A DNA stretch of 38,727 bases, from NCBI GenBank assembly GCA_030430915.1, contig JAUIKH010000007.1:1-38727 (forward strand). Reading direction: 5' to 3'. Source of the stretch: a bacterium. Its GTDB lineage: Bacteria > Patescibacteriota > Saccharimonadia > Saccharimonadales > SZUA-47. The notes below the pieces were generated by a model that was not told the origin of the DNA, did not search any database, and saw only the letters and a list, made by a program, of their open reading frames with translations. The position numbers and the translations under genes were made by a program. This document shows, piece after piece, positions 26,478 to 35,332 of the stretch. How positions within the stretch are numbered: position 1 is the stretch's first letter; each line of letters begins with the position of its first letter.

Positions 26478-27797
26478 ATGTCTTTATTTAGAGAAGCAGC
26501 ACACAGAGATACACTATTATTCATAAACGGAATAAGACCTTCAACAATTGAAGCCGTTGAAACGTACAAAGATGTTTATGAAAAGAGTGTAAATATTTTA
26601 ATTTTGGTTGATAGCCGGCAGAAATCACTATTATCTAAAGCCAAGACATACGAAAAACACAAACGAGTTAGAGTTATAACTTGCGATACTAGATCACCTA
26701 TTAAGGTCAAGCAAGCACTTAAGTCATATAAGGATAGACTGCTTGCTGTTTCAAGCCAGTTTGAAAGCTCAATTCCTTACTTGCAGAAAGTTATACCTTG
26801 TTTGCCATACCTTAATTCTCCTACTCAAGAATCTTTAGATTGGGCCACAGATAAGATAAAAATGCGTAAACTATTAAAAGCTCACAAATCATCTATATCA
26901 CCAAGATTTACCGTCATTAAAGACAAATCAATATCATCAATTGAACAGGTTGAAAAAGCAGTAGGTTATCCTGTGATAGTAAAGCCAGCTGGTCTTGCAG
27001 CTAGCATTTTGGTTTCAGTTTGTTATCACAGAGAAGAACTTGAAGAAGTGCTAGAATCAACATTTAAAAAGATTGAGAAGTTATACAAAGAAAAACTGGG
27101 TAGAGGTACGCCTCAGGTACTTGTAGAACAGTTAATGGAGGGTAGCATGTACTCTATAGATACATATGTGAATGGCAGAGGAAACGTTTACCACGCACCA
27201 CCAGTACATGTTAAGACAGGCAGGTCTATTGGTTTTGATGATTTCTTTGGTTATCAGCGAATAACACCCACTAAACTTACTAAACCAAAAATTGAAGATG
27301 CAAACCATACAGCTACTGAAGCAGTTAGAGCTTTGGGGTTACGCAGTACAACGTGCCATACGGAGCTAATGTACACTGCTAAGGGTTGGAAAATAATAGA
27401 AATAGCTCCACGTATGGGTGGTTACCGCCATACAATGTATAGCTGGTCTTTTGGTATTAATCATATTTTGAACGATATCCTTATTAGAATTCCGCAAAAA
27501 CCTGTACTACCAAAGAAAAGTAAGGGCTACACAGCAGTTTTTAATATGTATGGTGAAAAAGAAGGTAAGCTCTCCTCTATAAGAGGGGCTAAAAAGGTTA
27601 GAAATCTAAAATCCTTTGTACATATGGAGATAAATAAAAAGAAAGGCGAGACACTGCTATTTGCCAAAAACGGTGGCGGTAAGGTGTTGAGTCTTGTACT
27701 GTTTAATAAAAATAGGGCTGATTTATTAGCAGATATTAGACGTATGGAAAAATCACTAGAAATTATAGTTGAGCCTAAACGCAAATCTCGAAAATAG
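26478..27797 (+). CDS. ATP-grasp domain protein, paralog of the upstream gene
   Basis: YPVIVKPAGLAASILVSV, VLVEQLMEGSMYSIDTYVN, HTELMYTAKGWKIIEIAPRMGG. Confidence 0.8.
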   Translation: MSLFREAAHRDTLLFINGIRPSTIEAVETYKDVYEKSVNILILVDSRQKSLLSKAKTYEKHKRVRVITCDTRSPIKVKQALKSYKDRLLAVSSQFESSIPYLQKVIPCLPYLNSPTQESLDWATDKIKMRKLLKAHKSSISPRFTVIKDKSISSIEQVEKAVGYPVIVKPAGLAASILVSVCYHREELEEVLESTFKKIEKLYKEKLGRGTPQVLVEQLMEGSMYSIDTYVNGRGNVYHAPPVHVKTGRSIGFDDFFGYQRITPTKLTKPKIEDANHTATEAVRALGLRSTTCHTELMYTAKGWKIIEIAPRMGGYRHTMYSWSFGINHILNDILIRIPQKPVLPKKSKGYTAVFNMYGEKEGKLSSIRGAKKVRNLKSFVHMEINKKKGETLLFAKNGGGKVLSLVLFNKNRADLLADIRRMEKSLEIIVEPKRKSRK

Positions 27798-27835
27798 TGT
27801 TTTGTTTTCGTCTTAGAGTTTATAATTAGTTTATA

Positions 27836-28300
27836 GTGCATAAATCAAGTATTAAAAAATCTTTACCACAGCTGGTATTAGGACTACTAATGGTGATAGC
27901 CGGCGGGGCAATACTGTATAGTGGTATTTCTGGTATTACCGATAATAGGCAAAAACTTATAGCCCCTAACGAAGTCATTGAAATTGAAATTGTTGATACT
28001 CCAGAACTAAGAAAAAAGGGCTTATCAGGCAGGCAGCAATTAGAGAATAAAAAAGGCATGTTGTTTAAATATGATGAGCCGTCATTGCGTAATTGTATTT
28101 GGATGAAAGATATGAATTTTAGCCTAGATATTATCTGGCTAAATGATAAAAAAGAGGTAACGGATGTTAAAAAGGACGTTTCACCCGAAACTTTTTCTGA
28201 ATCTTTTTGCCCGAAAGGTGAAACCCAGTATGTTTTAGAGGTAAATTCTGGTAATGCTGACAGTTTTGGCATATCTGAAGGTGTTGTATTGAAGTTCTAA
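27836..28300 (+). CDS. DUF192 family protein
   Basis: VDTPELRKKGLSGRQQLENKKGMLFKYD...CIWMKDMNFSLDIIWLNDKKEV. Confidence 0.85.
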   Translation: MHKSSIKKSLPQLVLGLLMVIAGGAILYSGISGITDNRQKLIAPNEVIEIEIVDTPELRKKGLSGRQQLENKKGMLFKYDEPSLRNCIWMKDMNFSLDIIWLNDKKEVTDVKKDVSPETFSESFCPKGETQYVLEVNSGNADSFGISEGVVLKF

Positions 28301-28327
28301 AGAAAGTTCTTATGTTAGACTTATTGT

Positions 28328-28810
28328 ATGGTTTCTGCTCTGCTACCTCTGGTTATTTTTTTAGGTTTACCGCTGGCTCTATTGATAATTTATAAATCAA
28401 ATGCTGGTGTTATGTTCTTGGCAGCCTGTGCCGGTTTAGTGCTTCTAAGCAGCTTAGATGATGCTGTAGTTACGACTGCTGGCTCAGTAGTACCTGGTGA
28501 AGGTGAGGCATATGTGAGGCTTTCGGTTGTATTGCTTTCAATATTCTTTGCAGCGTTAATGTTTCGGCATACAGTGCATGGCACTAAGCTGTTTTTGCAC
28601 GGAGCAATAGTTATATTGCTGGCTGGTATGCTGTGGGTTACTGTGCCTGGTGTTACTGGTCTATCCTGGCTGCAAGAGAGTTCTGATCTAAATTTCTGGC
28701 TAGATTTATATAGTTTCAGGTCAATCATCATTGCGTTAGGATTTTCTTTGAGTCTGATAGCGGTTTTGACAAGCAGGCACAAAAGTAAGCACAAGTCGAA
28801 GAAACATTGA
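28328..28810 (+). CDS. Hypothetical multi-TM membrane protein
   Basis: 160-aa ORF, several hydrophobic helices, basic C-terminus. Confidence 0.65.
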   Translation: MVSALLPLVIFLGLPLALLIIYKSNAGVMFLAACAGLVLLSSLDDAVVTTAGSVVPGEGEAYVRLSVVLLSIFFAALMFRHTVHGTKLFLHGAIVILLAGMLWVTVPGVTGLSWLQESSDLNFWLDLYSFRSIIIALGFSLSLIAVLTSRHKSKHKSKKH

Positions 28811-28835
28811 CATTTCTTTAATTATTCTGTAAAAT
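28807..28835 (+). promoter_or_regulatory. tRNA-Lys promoter
   Basis: TTGACA (28807-28812), 17-nt spacer, TAAAAT (28830-28835). Confidence 0.8.
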
Positions 28836-28880
28836 TACCCCTGTTTTAGCTGTATAAATAAAACAACTAAAAATTTGATT

Positions 28881-28957
28881 GGGTCCATAGCTCAGCTGGT
28901 TAGAGCACCTGCCTTTTAAGCAGGGTGTCGTGGGTTCGAGTCCCACTGGACCCTCCA
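28881..28957 (+). tRNA. tRNA-Lys (UUU)
   Basis: GGGTCCA..GCTC..GAGC..CCTGC-CTTTTAA-GCAGG..GTGGG-TTCGAGT-CCCAC-TGGACCC-T-CCA. Confidence 0.97.
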
Positions 28958-28993
28958 CGAAAGAACCGTCCTTTTTGGGCGGTTTTTTCGTGG
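28955..28993 (+). terminator. Hairpin terminator immediately after tRNA-Lys
   Basis: CCACGAAAGAACCGTCC-TTTTT-GGGCGGTTTTTTCGTGG, 15/17 pairs, T-run in the 3' arm; stem begins at the tRNA CCA. Confidence 0.75.
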
Positions 28994-28999
28994 TTGAAT

Positions 29000-29216
29000 T
29001 CAATGGAATTGAACTCACGACACCCGTTGGGTGGAGTGGGTGAAACATGCCAGTGGCATGTTGCAAGGAAATCTACTCTTCAATTCGCTGTTCAGCGAAT
29101 TGTTTTGAAAGATGTAGTTTCGGGTCCGCAGAATGTGGGCGAGTCCCACTTGCTGTCAAGCGGGTGCAATGCAGAAATTCGGGAGTCGCCAGGGGTGACC
29201 GAGTCCCACTGGACGG
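29000..29216 (+). ncRNA. Hairpin-rich, tRNA-like degenerate sequence downstream of tRNA-Lys
   Basis: Serial inverted repeats (CACCC/GGGTG, AACATGCC/GGCATGTT, CAATTCGC/GCGAATTG, GTGGG/CCCAC); repeats of tRNA-Lys T-arm CGAGTCCCACT(GGAC) at 29140 and 29200. Confidence 0.4.
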
Positions 29217-29301
29217 TAGCCCTCAATGTATGAGCTAACCTACAAATTAAACTTTTACATTTTTACAAAAAAGCACTGTCGTTTGCGTAAAAACAATATT
29301 A

Positions 29302-29451
29302 TTGTGAAAAAATAACGATTATGCTATTGTTTATTTATGTTTATCAAAAATAAAAATCAGTTCTGTTGTTGCAAAAGGTGTTGTATCTAGTTATTTAAAT
29401 TATAAAGTAATAAATAACAAGCGACACCCCTGAAATGCATCAGGGGTTTTT
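29302..29451 (+). promoter_or_regulatory. Putative attenuated leader of the PIG-L gene, or a small RNA
   Basis: TTGTGA-17-TATTGT (29302-29330), about 100-nt leader, then terminator CCCCTGA-AATGCA-TCAGGGG-TTTTT ending about 20 nt before the ATG. Confidence 0.5.
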
Positions 29452-29471
29452 AATATAAAAAAAGAATAAAA

Positions 29472-30185
29472 ATGAAAACATTAAGCAAAGAAACATCATT
29501 ACCTGGAGCTCAAGCTATAGAGATAATATCTGACAGGATCAATAACGGTGAAATATCAAAAATTATAAGTTTAGGTGCACACCCTGATGACCAGCTTTTT
29601 TGGGCTGGTAGTTTGAGGCATTTAGTAGATTCTACTAAGAAATCCTCAAGCTTAATCGGAATAACTGATCTGACATTGTCTAAAGGTGAAAATGGAGAGT
29701 CACTGAGTACCAATCATAGCCCTGAAGAATTAGCTGACGCAAGAACTATGGAGAATTACCTAGGTTTTAGCGCGATTTTTGATGGAGTTCACGATAAAGT
29801 TAGCATTGATTTTAATCAAATGGATGTACCTGACGGCGCAATTTCAAGATATGAAGATGAGACTGTGAATGAAATTATAAATAACGAAGGCATTACTAGT
29901 GATAGCGTTATATTAACTTTTAACGAGGTTGGAGGAGATAATCATCCTGATCATATAGCCACCAATAGAATTGCTAGAGAGCTAGCTAAACATTATGGTG
30001 CAGCGTTGTTAGAATTTGGCCTACCAGATAACACAGACAGTACAGTTAAGCTTTCCTCGCAAAATATGAACGTTTCACGTGGTTTTGTGGCAAGTCACAG
30101 AAGTCAATTTGGGGATGAAGGCAGTAAACTCCAAGACCCGCACAATTTATTAGTAGACTACAATTCTCTTACTTTATGGCAATAA
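29472..30185 (+). CDS. PIG-L (LmbE-like) family deacetylase
   Basis: SLGAHPDDQLFWAGSL, LTFNEVGGDNHPDHIATNRI. Confidence 0.85.
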   Translation: MKTLSKETSLPGAQAIEIISDRINNGEISKIISLGAHPDDQLFWAGSLRHLVDSTKKSSSLIGITDLTLSKGENGESLSTNHSPEELADARTMENYLGFSAIFDGVHDKVSIDFNQMDVPDGAISRYEDETVNEIINNEGITSDSVILTFNEVGGDNHPDHIATNRIARELAKHYGAALLEFGLPDNTDSTVKLSSQNMNVSRGFVASHRSQFGDEGSKLQDPHNLLVDYNSLTLWQ

Positions 30186-30216
30186 TAAATGTAAGTAACG
30201 TTGATATACTTAGCTC

Positions 30217-30480
30217 ATGCTAAGAAGCATTAAAAATAAACTTTTAAAAGTTAAAAACGGCAATATAGTAATTGGTCAAAAGCCTAATTGGCCAATTATA
30301 TTATGGTTCTTTTTAATGCTAGGTGGTGCGGTCTTTAACAGAGGCATACTCACATCTTTGTCGGCAATGTTTTTGGCAATTTGGGCAATTTTAGAGTTGT
30401 TTGAGGGTGTTAATTACTTTCGAAGACTGTTAGGACTAACAGTGCTGCTATATCTGGTGGTTAGCAGGGTCATTATTTAA
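30217..30480 (+). CDS. Small membrane protein
   Basis: 87-aa ORF with 2-3 hydrophobic segments; extended -10 TGATATACT six nt upstream. Confidence 0.65.
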   Translation: MLRSIKNKLLKVKNGNIVIGQKPNWPIILWFFLMLGGAVFNRGILTSLSAMFLAIWAILELFEGVNYFRRLLGLTVLLYLVVSRVII

Positions 30481-30528
30481 GCGTTTCTATTTAAACTGTT
30501 ACAATACTATATATAATTTGAGGAATTT

Positions 30529-31230
30529 ATGGCTGGACATAATAAATGGTCAAAAATTAAAAGAGGTAAAGCAGTAGAGGATGCTAAGCGTGGAGCAGTA
30601 TTTACCAAAATTGGAAACCAAATTGCCTTAGCTGCAAGATCTGGAGCTGATCCATCTATGAACCCAGCGCTAGCCCTAGCAATTGAAAAAGCAAAAGCTG
30701 CAAATATGCCAAATGTAAATATTGAACGCTCGATAGCCAGGGTAACTGATAAAAGTGCAGCACAGCTGCAGGAAGTCACGTACGAAGGTTACGGACCAGG
30801 CGGAGTTGCAGTAATTGTAGAGTGCGCAACAGATAATGTGAATAGAACTTTTCCAGAAGTCAGAACAGTTTTTGTTAAGCGTGGGGGAAGCACTGCAGAA
30901 AAAGGTGCTGTAGCTTACCAATTTGACAGAAAAGGTATTATTACTGTTAAGGCCAGTGGAGAAGAGGCTCTACTGACTGTTTTAGATGCTGGAGTAGAAG
31001 ATGCGACAGAAGAAGATGGAGAAATTCGGGTTGTGACAAACCCTAAAGAGTTAGGGAGAGTTAGAGACGCTTTAAAAGCCTCGGGTTTAGAAGTGACAGA
31101 TGCAGAGCTGTCTTATGAGCCAAATACCACTGTAGAACTTGATGCTGACAAGCAGGAAAAAGCTGTAAATTTACTAGAAGCGCTGGAAGACTTGGATGAT
31201 GTGGTTAATACTTACACAAACCTAGCATGA
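30529..31230 (+). CDS. yebC: YebC/PmpR family protein
   Basis: MAGHNKWSKIKRGKAVEDAKRGAVFTKI, YEGYGPGGVAVIVECATDNVNRT. Confidence 0.96.
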   Translation: MAGHNKWSKIKRGKAVEDAKRGAVFTKIGNQIALAARSGADPSMNPALALAIEKAKAANMPNVNIERSIARVTDKSAAQLQEVTYEGYGPGGVAVIVECATDNVNRTFPEVRTVFVKRGGSTAEKGAVAYQFDRKGIITVKASGEEALLTVLDAGVEDATEEDGEIRVVTNPKELGRVRDALKASGLEVTDAELSYEPNTTVELDADKQEKAVNLLEALEDLDDVVNTYTNLA

Positions 31231-31700
31231 AGGTTTTAGGGATTGATCCGGGAAGTGGAATAATAGGTTTTGGTCTAATTGATAAAGCTAAAAACCCTAA
31301 AATGCTCGATGCGGGTGTGATAAAAACTACTATTGGAGATGAAACAGCTTCTAGGCTTCTCGAGCTGTATGAATCAATGAACGAATTGCTAAGCGGTATG
31401 AAGCCGGATGTAGCAGTTGTAGAAAAGCTATTTTTTGCTCAAAATGTGACAACCGCCATGACAGTTTCTCAAGCTAGAGGTGTAATATTGCTAGCTTTAG
31501 CAGAACAGAAAATTCCGATTTATGAATATACTCCACTGCAAATCAAAATGGCCATGACTGGTTACGGCAAAGCTACAAAAGCTCAAATACAAGAAATGGT
31601 ACGTGTTCAGCTAAAATTAAAGAAAAAACCAAGTCCTGACGATGCAGCCGATGCGCTAGCTGTTGCCCTGACTCACATGGCAACACTGCAGGTATCTTAA
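31227..31700 (+). CDS. ruvC: Holliday junction resolvase RuvC
   Basis: VLGIDPGSGIIGFGLI, VVEKLFFAQNVTTAMTVSQARGVILL, PDDAADALAVALTH; ATGA overlap with yebC. Confidence 0.95.
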   Translation: MKVLGIDPGSGIIGFGLIDKAKNPKMLDAGVIKTTIGDETASRLLELYESMNELLSGMKPDVAVVEKLFFAQNVTTAMTVSQARGVILLALAEQKIPIYEYTPLQIKMAMTGYGKATKAQIQEMVRVQLKLKKKPSPDDAADALAVALTHMATLQVS

Positions 31701-31703
31701 GCA

Positions 31704-31736
31704 AAATATGATTTAAATATGATTTAAATCATATTT
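31704..31736. repeat. Three tandem 11-mers: direct, direct, inverted
   Basis: AAATATGATTT (31704-31714), AAATATGATTT (31715-31725), AAATCATATTT (31726-31736); the last two form a perfect 22-bp palindrome. Confidence 0.9.
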
Positions 31737-31814
31737 AACAATTAAAGTTTATTATTTAGTACTAATATTGTTGGGTATATTAAGTAGGCTGGCAATAAGG
31801 TAAAATGTTAAGTA

Positions 31815-32390
31815 ATGATTGCTAGAATAAGAGGCGAAGTAATAGAAGTTGGATCAGATAGTGTGGTAGTTGATTGTGGCGGGGTTGGTTACGGTGTGAA
31901 TGTATGTATAGATGAGAGACAGAATCTAAGGACAGGTACAAAATGTGATTTATATATAGCAGAGCAAATTAAAGAAGATTTGCATGATCTGTTTGGCTTT
32001 AGCCAACTATCCAGAAGGCAGCTTTTTTCTTTATTAATAAGCGTAAATGGAATTGGTCCAAGAGCAGCTATGGCAATCTTAAATATTGGCAATGAATCGC
32101 AAGTCAGAACAGCCATAGCAAATGGTGATACAAAGTTCATAACTTCAGCAAAAGGAGTGGGCAAAAAAGTAGCCGAGAGAGCTGTAGTAGATTTAAAAAA
32201 TAAAGTAGGGTTAGAGGCTGGTGAAGATGCCACTGGGTTTTTAAGTGATGTTAGCGGTTCTGACGAAGCAGTCGAAGCACTGTGTGCACTTGGTTATAGT
32301 ACTCAGGATGCAGTTCAGTTATTAAGGAGTGTCGATTCTAGTTTACCTACAAATGAAAGAGTAAAATTAGCGTTAAAGGATAAAAGATGA
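31815..32390 (+). CDS. ruvA: Holliday junction DNA helicase subunit RuvA
   Basis: MIARIRGEVIEVGSDSVVVDCGGVGYGV, LLISVNGIGPRAAMAIL, VGKKVAERAVVDLK. Confidence 0.95.
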   Translation: MIARIRGEVIEVGSDSVVVDCGGVGYGVNVCIDERQNLRTGTKCDLYIAEQIKEDLHDLFGFSQLSRRQLFSLLISVNGIGPRAAMAILNIGNESQVRTAIANGDTKFITSAKGVGKKVAERAVVDLKNKVGLEAGEDATGFLSDVSGSDEAVEALCALGYSTQDAVQLLRSVDSSLPTNERVKLALKDKR

Positions 32391-33271
32391 ATATTCCAAC
32401 AAAAAAATTTATAAATGGTTTTGAGTTGCCAGTATACGGTTTAGGTACATGGCAAATGGGCGGACGTTGGGAGGCAGACTATTCTAATGATGAAATAGAA
32501 AAAATAGCTATACAAACAGCAATAGACAAGGGAATTATACATATTGATACTGCAGAGTCATATGGTGATGGACATTCTGAAGAGTTAATTGGAGAGGTGC
32601 TAAAGAGCAATGATAGAAAAAAACTTTTTATTTCATCAAAAGTTTCTGCAAATAATCAAGGCTATGATGAGCTGATTAAATCTTGCAATGACTCTTTAAA
32701 AAGACTCGGAACGGACTACATAGACTTGTATATGCTACATCGTTATCCGTTGCCCGGAACTCCAATTGAAGAAACAATGAGAGCAATGAACTATTTAGTA
32801 TCTAAAGGTAAAGTTAGAAATATAGGTGTTTGCAACATGTCTATAAATAGATTAAAAGAAGTGCAAAAACATACCGAATATCCAATTGTTTGCAATCAAG
32901 TACATTACAGTCTAGTTTGTCGTGAAATTGTCGATAAAGGAGTTCTAGAATACTGTCAAGATAATGGCATAGCTATAGTTGCCTGGGGGCCATTACAGAA
33001 AGGAGAGCTGGAAGAATCAGACATGTTGAAAGAGCTGGCTGGCAAATACAACAAAACACAATACCAAATAGCAATAAACTGGCTAATTTCTCAGAAAAAT
33101 GTGGTGACAATTCCTAAAACAACACATACTGAACATCTTGATGAAAATCTAGGGGCTTTAGGCTGGACTTTAGAAGAGGGGGACATAAAAATACTAACTG
33201 AGAAATTTCCAGGTCAAAAACTTGTTTCAGAACGAGTACCATTGGATTATGAGGCGGATGTAGAGGTTTAA
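32387..33271 (+). CDS. Aldo/keto reductase
   Basis: GLGTWQMGG, HIDTAESYGDGHSEELIGE, LFISSKV, DYIDLYMLHRYP. Confidence 0.92.
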   Translation: MNIPTKKFINGFELPVYGLGTWQMGGRWEADYSNDEIEKIAIQTAIDKGIIHIDTAESYGDGHSEELIGEVLKSNDRKKLFISSKVSANNQGYDELIKSCNDSLKRLGTDYIDLYMLHRYPLPGTPIEETMRAMNYLVSKGKVRNIGVCNMSINRLKEVQKHTEYPIVCNQVHYSLVCREIVDKGVLEYCQDNGIAIVAWGPLQKGELEESDMLKELAGKYNKTQYQIAINWLISQKNVVTIPKTTHTEHLDENLGALGWTLEEGDIKILTEKFPGQKLVSERVPLDYEADVEV

Positions 33272-34312
33272 ATGGCGATTGAGAGAATTGTAGATCCCGC
33301 TCAAGAGGATAATCAAGGTGAAGAAGAACAAAAAATTGAAAATGTTCTAAGACCTAAAGATTTTAAAAATTATATAGGTCAGGAACGCATAAAGAAAAAC
33401 TTAGAATTAGCTATAGAGGCTTCAAAAAAGAGAGATGAACCGCTTGATCATGTATTGCTATATGGCCCGCCAGGATTAGGGAAGACAACTCTAGCGAGCA
33501 TTATTGCTAACGAAATGGGAGCACAAATTCGAGTTACTAGCGGCCCAGCTATTGATAGAGCTGCAGATTTAGCCAGCATTTTGACTAATTTGGGCGATGG
33601 AGATGTATTATTTATTGATGAGATTCATAGGCTTAATAGATCAGTTGAAGAAGTTTTATATTCGGCGATGGAAGACTACGCCATAGATATAATGTTGGGC
33701 AAGGGTCCAAGTGCTAGGAGCTTAAGACTCGATGTGCCGAAATTTACTCTGATTGGTGCCACTACCAGGACGGGGGCTTTAGCAGCACCGCTGCGTGATA
33801 GGTTCGGAATGTTGCACAGACTTGAATTTTACTCACCAGAAGAAATAGCCAGGATAGTTGAGCGGTCGTCTAAAATACTAGGTTCTGACGTAAAGGGAGA
33901 TGCCGCAAAAATGCTATCTACCAGATCTAGATTAACGCCAAGAATCGCTAACAGACTTTTGAAAAGAGTTAGAGATTACGCAGATGTTAATGGTGACGGA
34001 ATTATTGATACCAACACTACTAATAAGGCGCTGGAGATGCTTGAAATAGATGAAATAGGTCTAGACCCTGCCGATAGAATGCTTCTAAAATCTATAATTG
34101 AAAATCACAGTGGTGGTCCAGTTGGACTAAACACAATAGCAGCACTACTCGGGGACGAAGTCAGTACGGTTGAAGATTTCTATGAACCATATCTAATGCA
34201 AGTTGGGTTTATAGAGCGAACACCAAGAGGTAGAAAGATAACTCCAAAAGCCTATAGCCACTTGAAAATAAAAGTTGACAACAGAGATACGCCACAAGAA
34301 AAATTACTGTAA
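33272..34312 (+). CDS. ruvB: Holliday junction DNA helicase RuvB
   Basis: [73 protein letters not shown]. Confidence 0.97.
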   Translation: MAIERIVDPAQEDNQGEEEQKIENVLRPKDFKNYIGQERIKKNLELAIEASKKRDEPLDHVLLYGPPGLGKTTLASIIANEMGAQIRVTSGPAIDRAADLASILTNLGDGDVLFIDEIHRLNRSVEEVLYSAMEDYAIDIMLGKGPSARSLRLDVPKFTLIGATTRTGALAAPLRDRFGMLHRLEFYSPEEIARIVERSSKILGSDVKGDAAKMLSTRSRLTPRIANRLLKRVRDYADVNGDGIIDTNTTNKALEMLEIDEIGLDPADRMLLKSIIENHSGGPVGLNTIAALLGDEVSTVEDFYEPYLMQVGFIERTPRGRKITPKAYSHLKIKVDNRDTPQEKLL

Positions 34313-34369
34313 ATATATTTACAAAATATCACTCAGAGAATGGCTAAAAACAGGGTATAATGGATTCAA

Positions 34370-35002
34370 ATGCATAAGCGTCCAAACACAATGGAAATCG
34401 TCGACGCAGACGAAGAAAAGCTGATAGAAGTCCATAAGCATCCTTTTGGCATAGTTATACTTTATATTCAAGTAGCAGTTGCTATGGTTCTAGCTATTGG
34501 GCTAGGAGCATTTATTCTTCCAAGTCTAGTTGAAGATATCGAAAATGCCTTGCTCTATGGTGGTGTTTTTGCTGGGCTTGCTATTATCGCAGCTTTTGCT
34601 GTTGTGCTGTTTTCTAGCCTAATTTACCGACAGAACAGAATAGTCGTAACTGATAGAAACGTTACACAGGTGCTACAATACGGCTTGTTTAATCGGAAGA
34701 TTTCACAGCTAAACATTGTGAATGTTGAAGATGTGACCTCAATTCAGCCTGGATTTTTTTCTACAATGTTTAACTTTGGAACACTTAAAATAGAGACGGC
34801 CGGAGAGCAAAAAAACTTTGACTTCACTTACTGTCCGAATTCGGGAGTTGTGGCAAAAATTATATTGGATGCGAGAGAGAGAATGTTGGGGCAGGCTGAG
34901 GGATCAACAGGAGAGTATTCGAATAGTCAAAAAACCAAGAATAATAAGTCTAGTGTCAAAAATCTAGGTGCTGAAGTAGTTGATCACGCTTTAGACAGAT
35001 AG
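34370..35002 (+). CDS. Membrane protein with bacterial PH (YdbT/DUF304-like) domain
   Basis: Two TM helices then NRIVVTDRNVTQVLQYGLFNRKISQLNIVNVEDVTSIQPGFFSTMFNFGTLKIETAG. Confidence 0.8.
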   Translation: MHKRPNTMEIVDADEEKLIEVHKHPFGIVILYIQVAVAMVLAIGLGAFILPSLVEDIENALLYGGVFAGLAIIAAFAVVLFSSLIYRQNRIVVTDRNVTQVLQYGLFNRKISQLNIVNVEDVTSIQPGFFSTMFNFGTLKIETAGEQKNFDFTYCPNSGVVAKIILDARERMLGQAEGSTGEYSNSQKTKNNKSSVKNLGAEVVDHALDR

Positions 35003-35017
35003 TAAGCTGATTGTTGT

Positions 35018-35332
35018 TTATTCGCTGAATGGATTTTCTCTGTCTTCATCGAAGATAGGGTCAACATCTATGTTTTTGTCGTCCAGCGTAGAACTTATTT
35101 GATCAATGATCTCTTGGTCTAGTGTCTCGTAATTAATTTGTAGTTTGCCTTCTTCATATCGTTCTTGATTTACAGGTGGGTTTAGGTAAGTGCGGGATTT
35201 AAATAACGTGGCCATAAGGATTAGCCCAGAAATTATAAAAACTGTGGTATATTTGCGGTTTTTAGCAAAATCAATAAGCTTTCTAAGCGCTGCCTTTAAT
35301 GAGTTTACTATTTTTTCTGTGTCGTTTTTCAT
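35018..35332 (-). CDS. Hypothetical single-TM protein at the end of the pilus cluster
   Basis: 4-bp overlap with the pilO-like gene; TM TTVFIISGLILMATLF; acidic C-terminus. Confidence 0.7.
   Translation of the reverse strand: MKNDTEKIVNSLKAALRKLIDFAKNRKYTTVFIISGLILMATLFKSRTYLNPPVNQERYEEGKLQINYETLDQEIIDQISSTLDDKNIDVDPIFDEDRENPFSE

Noticed and set aside
27826-28272. 148-aa minus-strand ORF
   Set aside because: Antisense to the DUF192 gene, which has clear family motifs.
28818-29238. ORFs 28818-29066(-), 28925-29233(+), 29047-29238(+)
   Set aside because: They run through or out of tRNA-Lys, its terminator and the hairpin array; translation is an artefact of RNA sequence.
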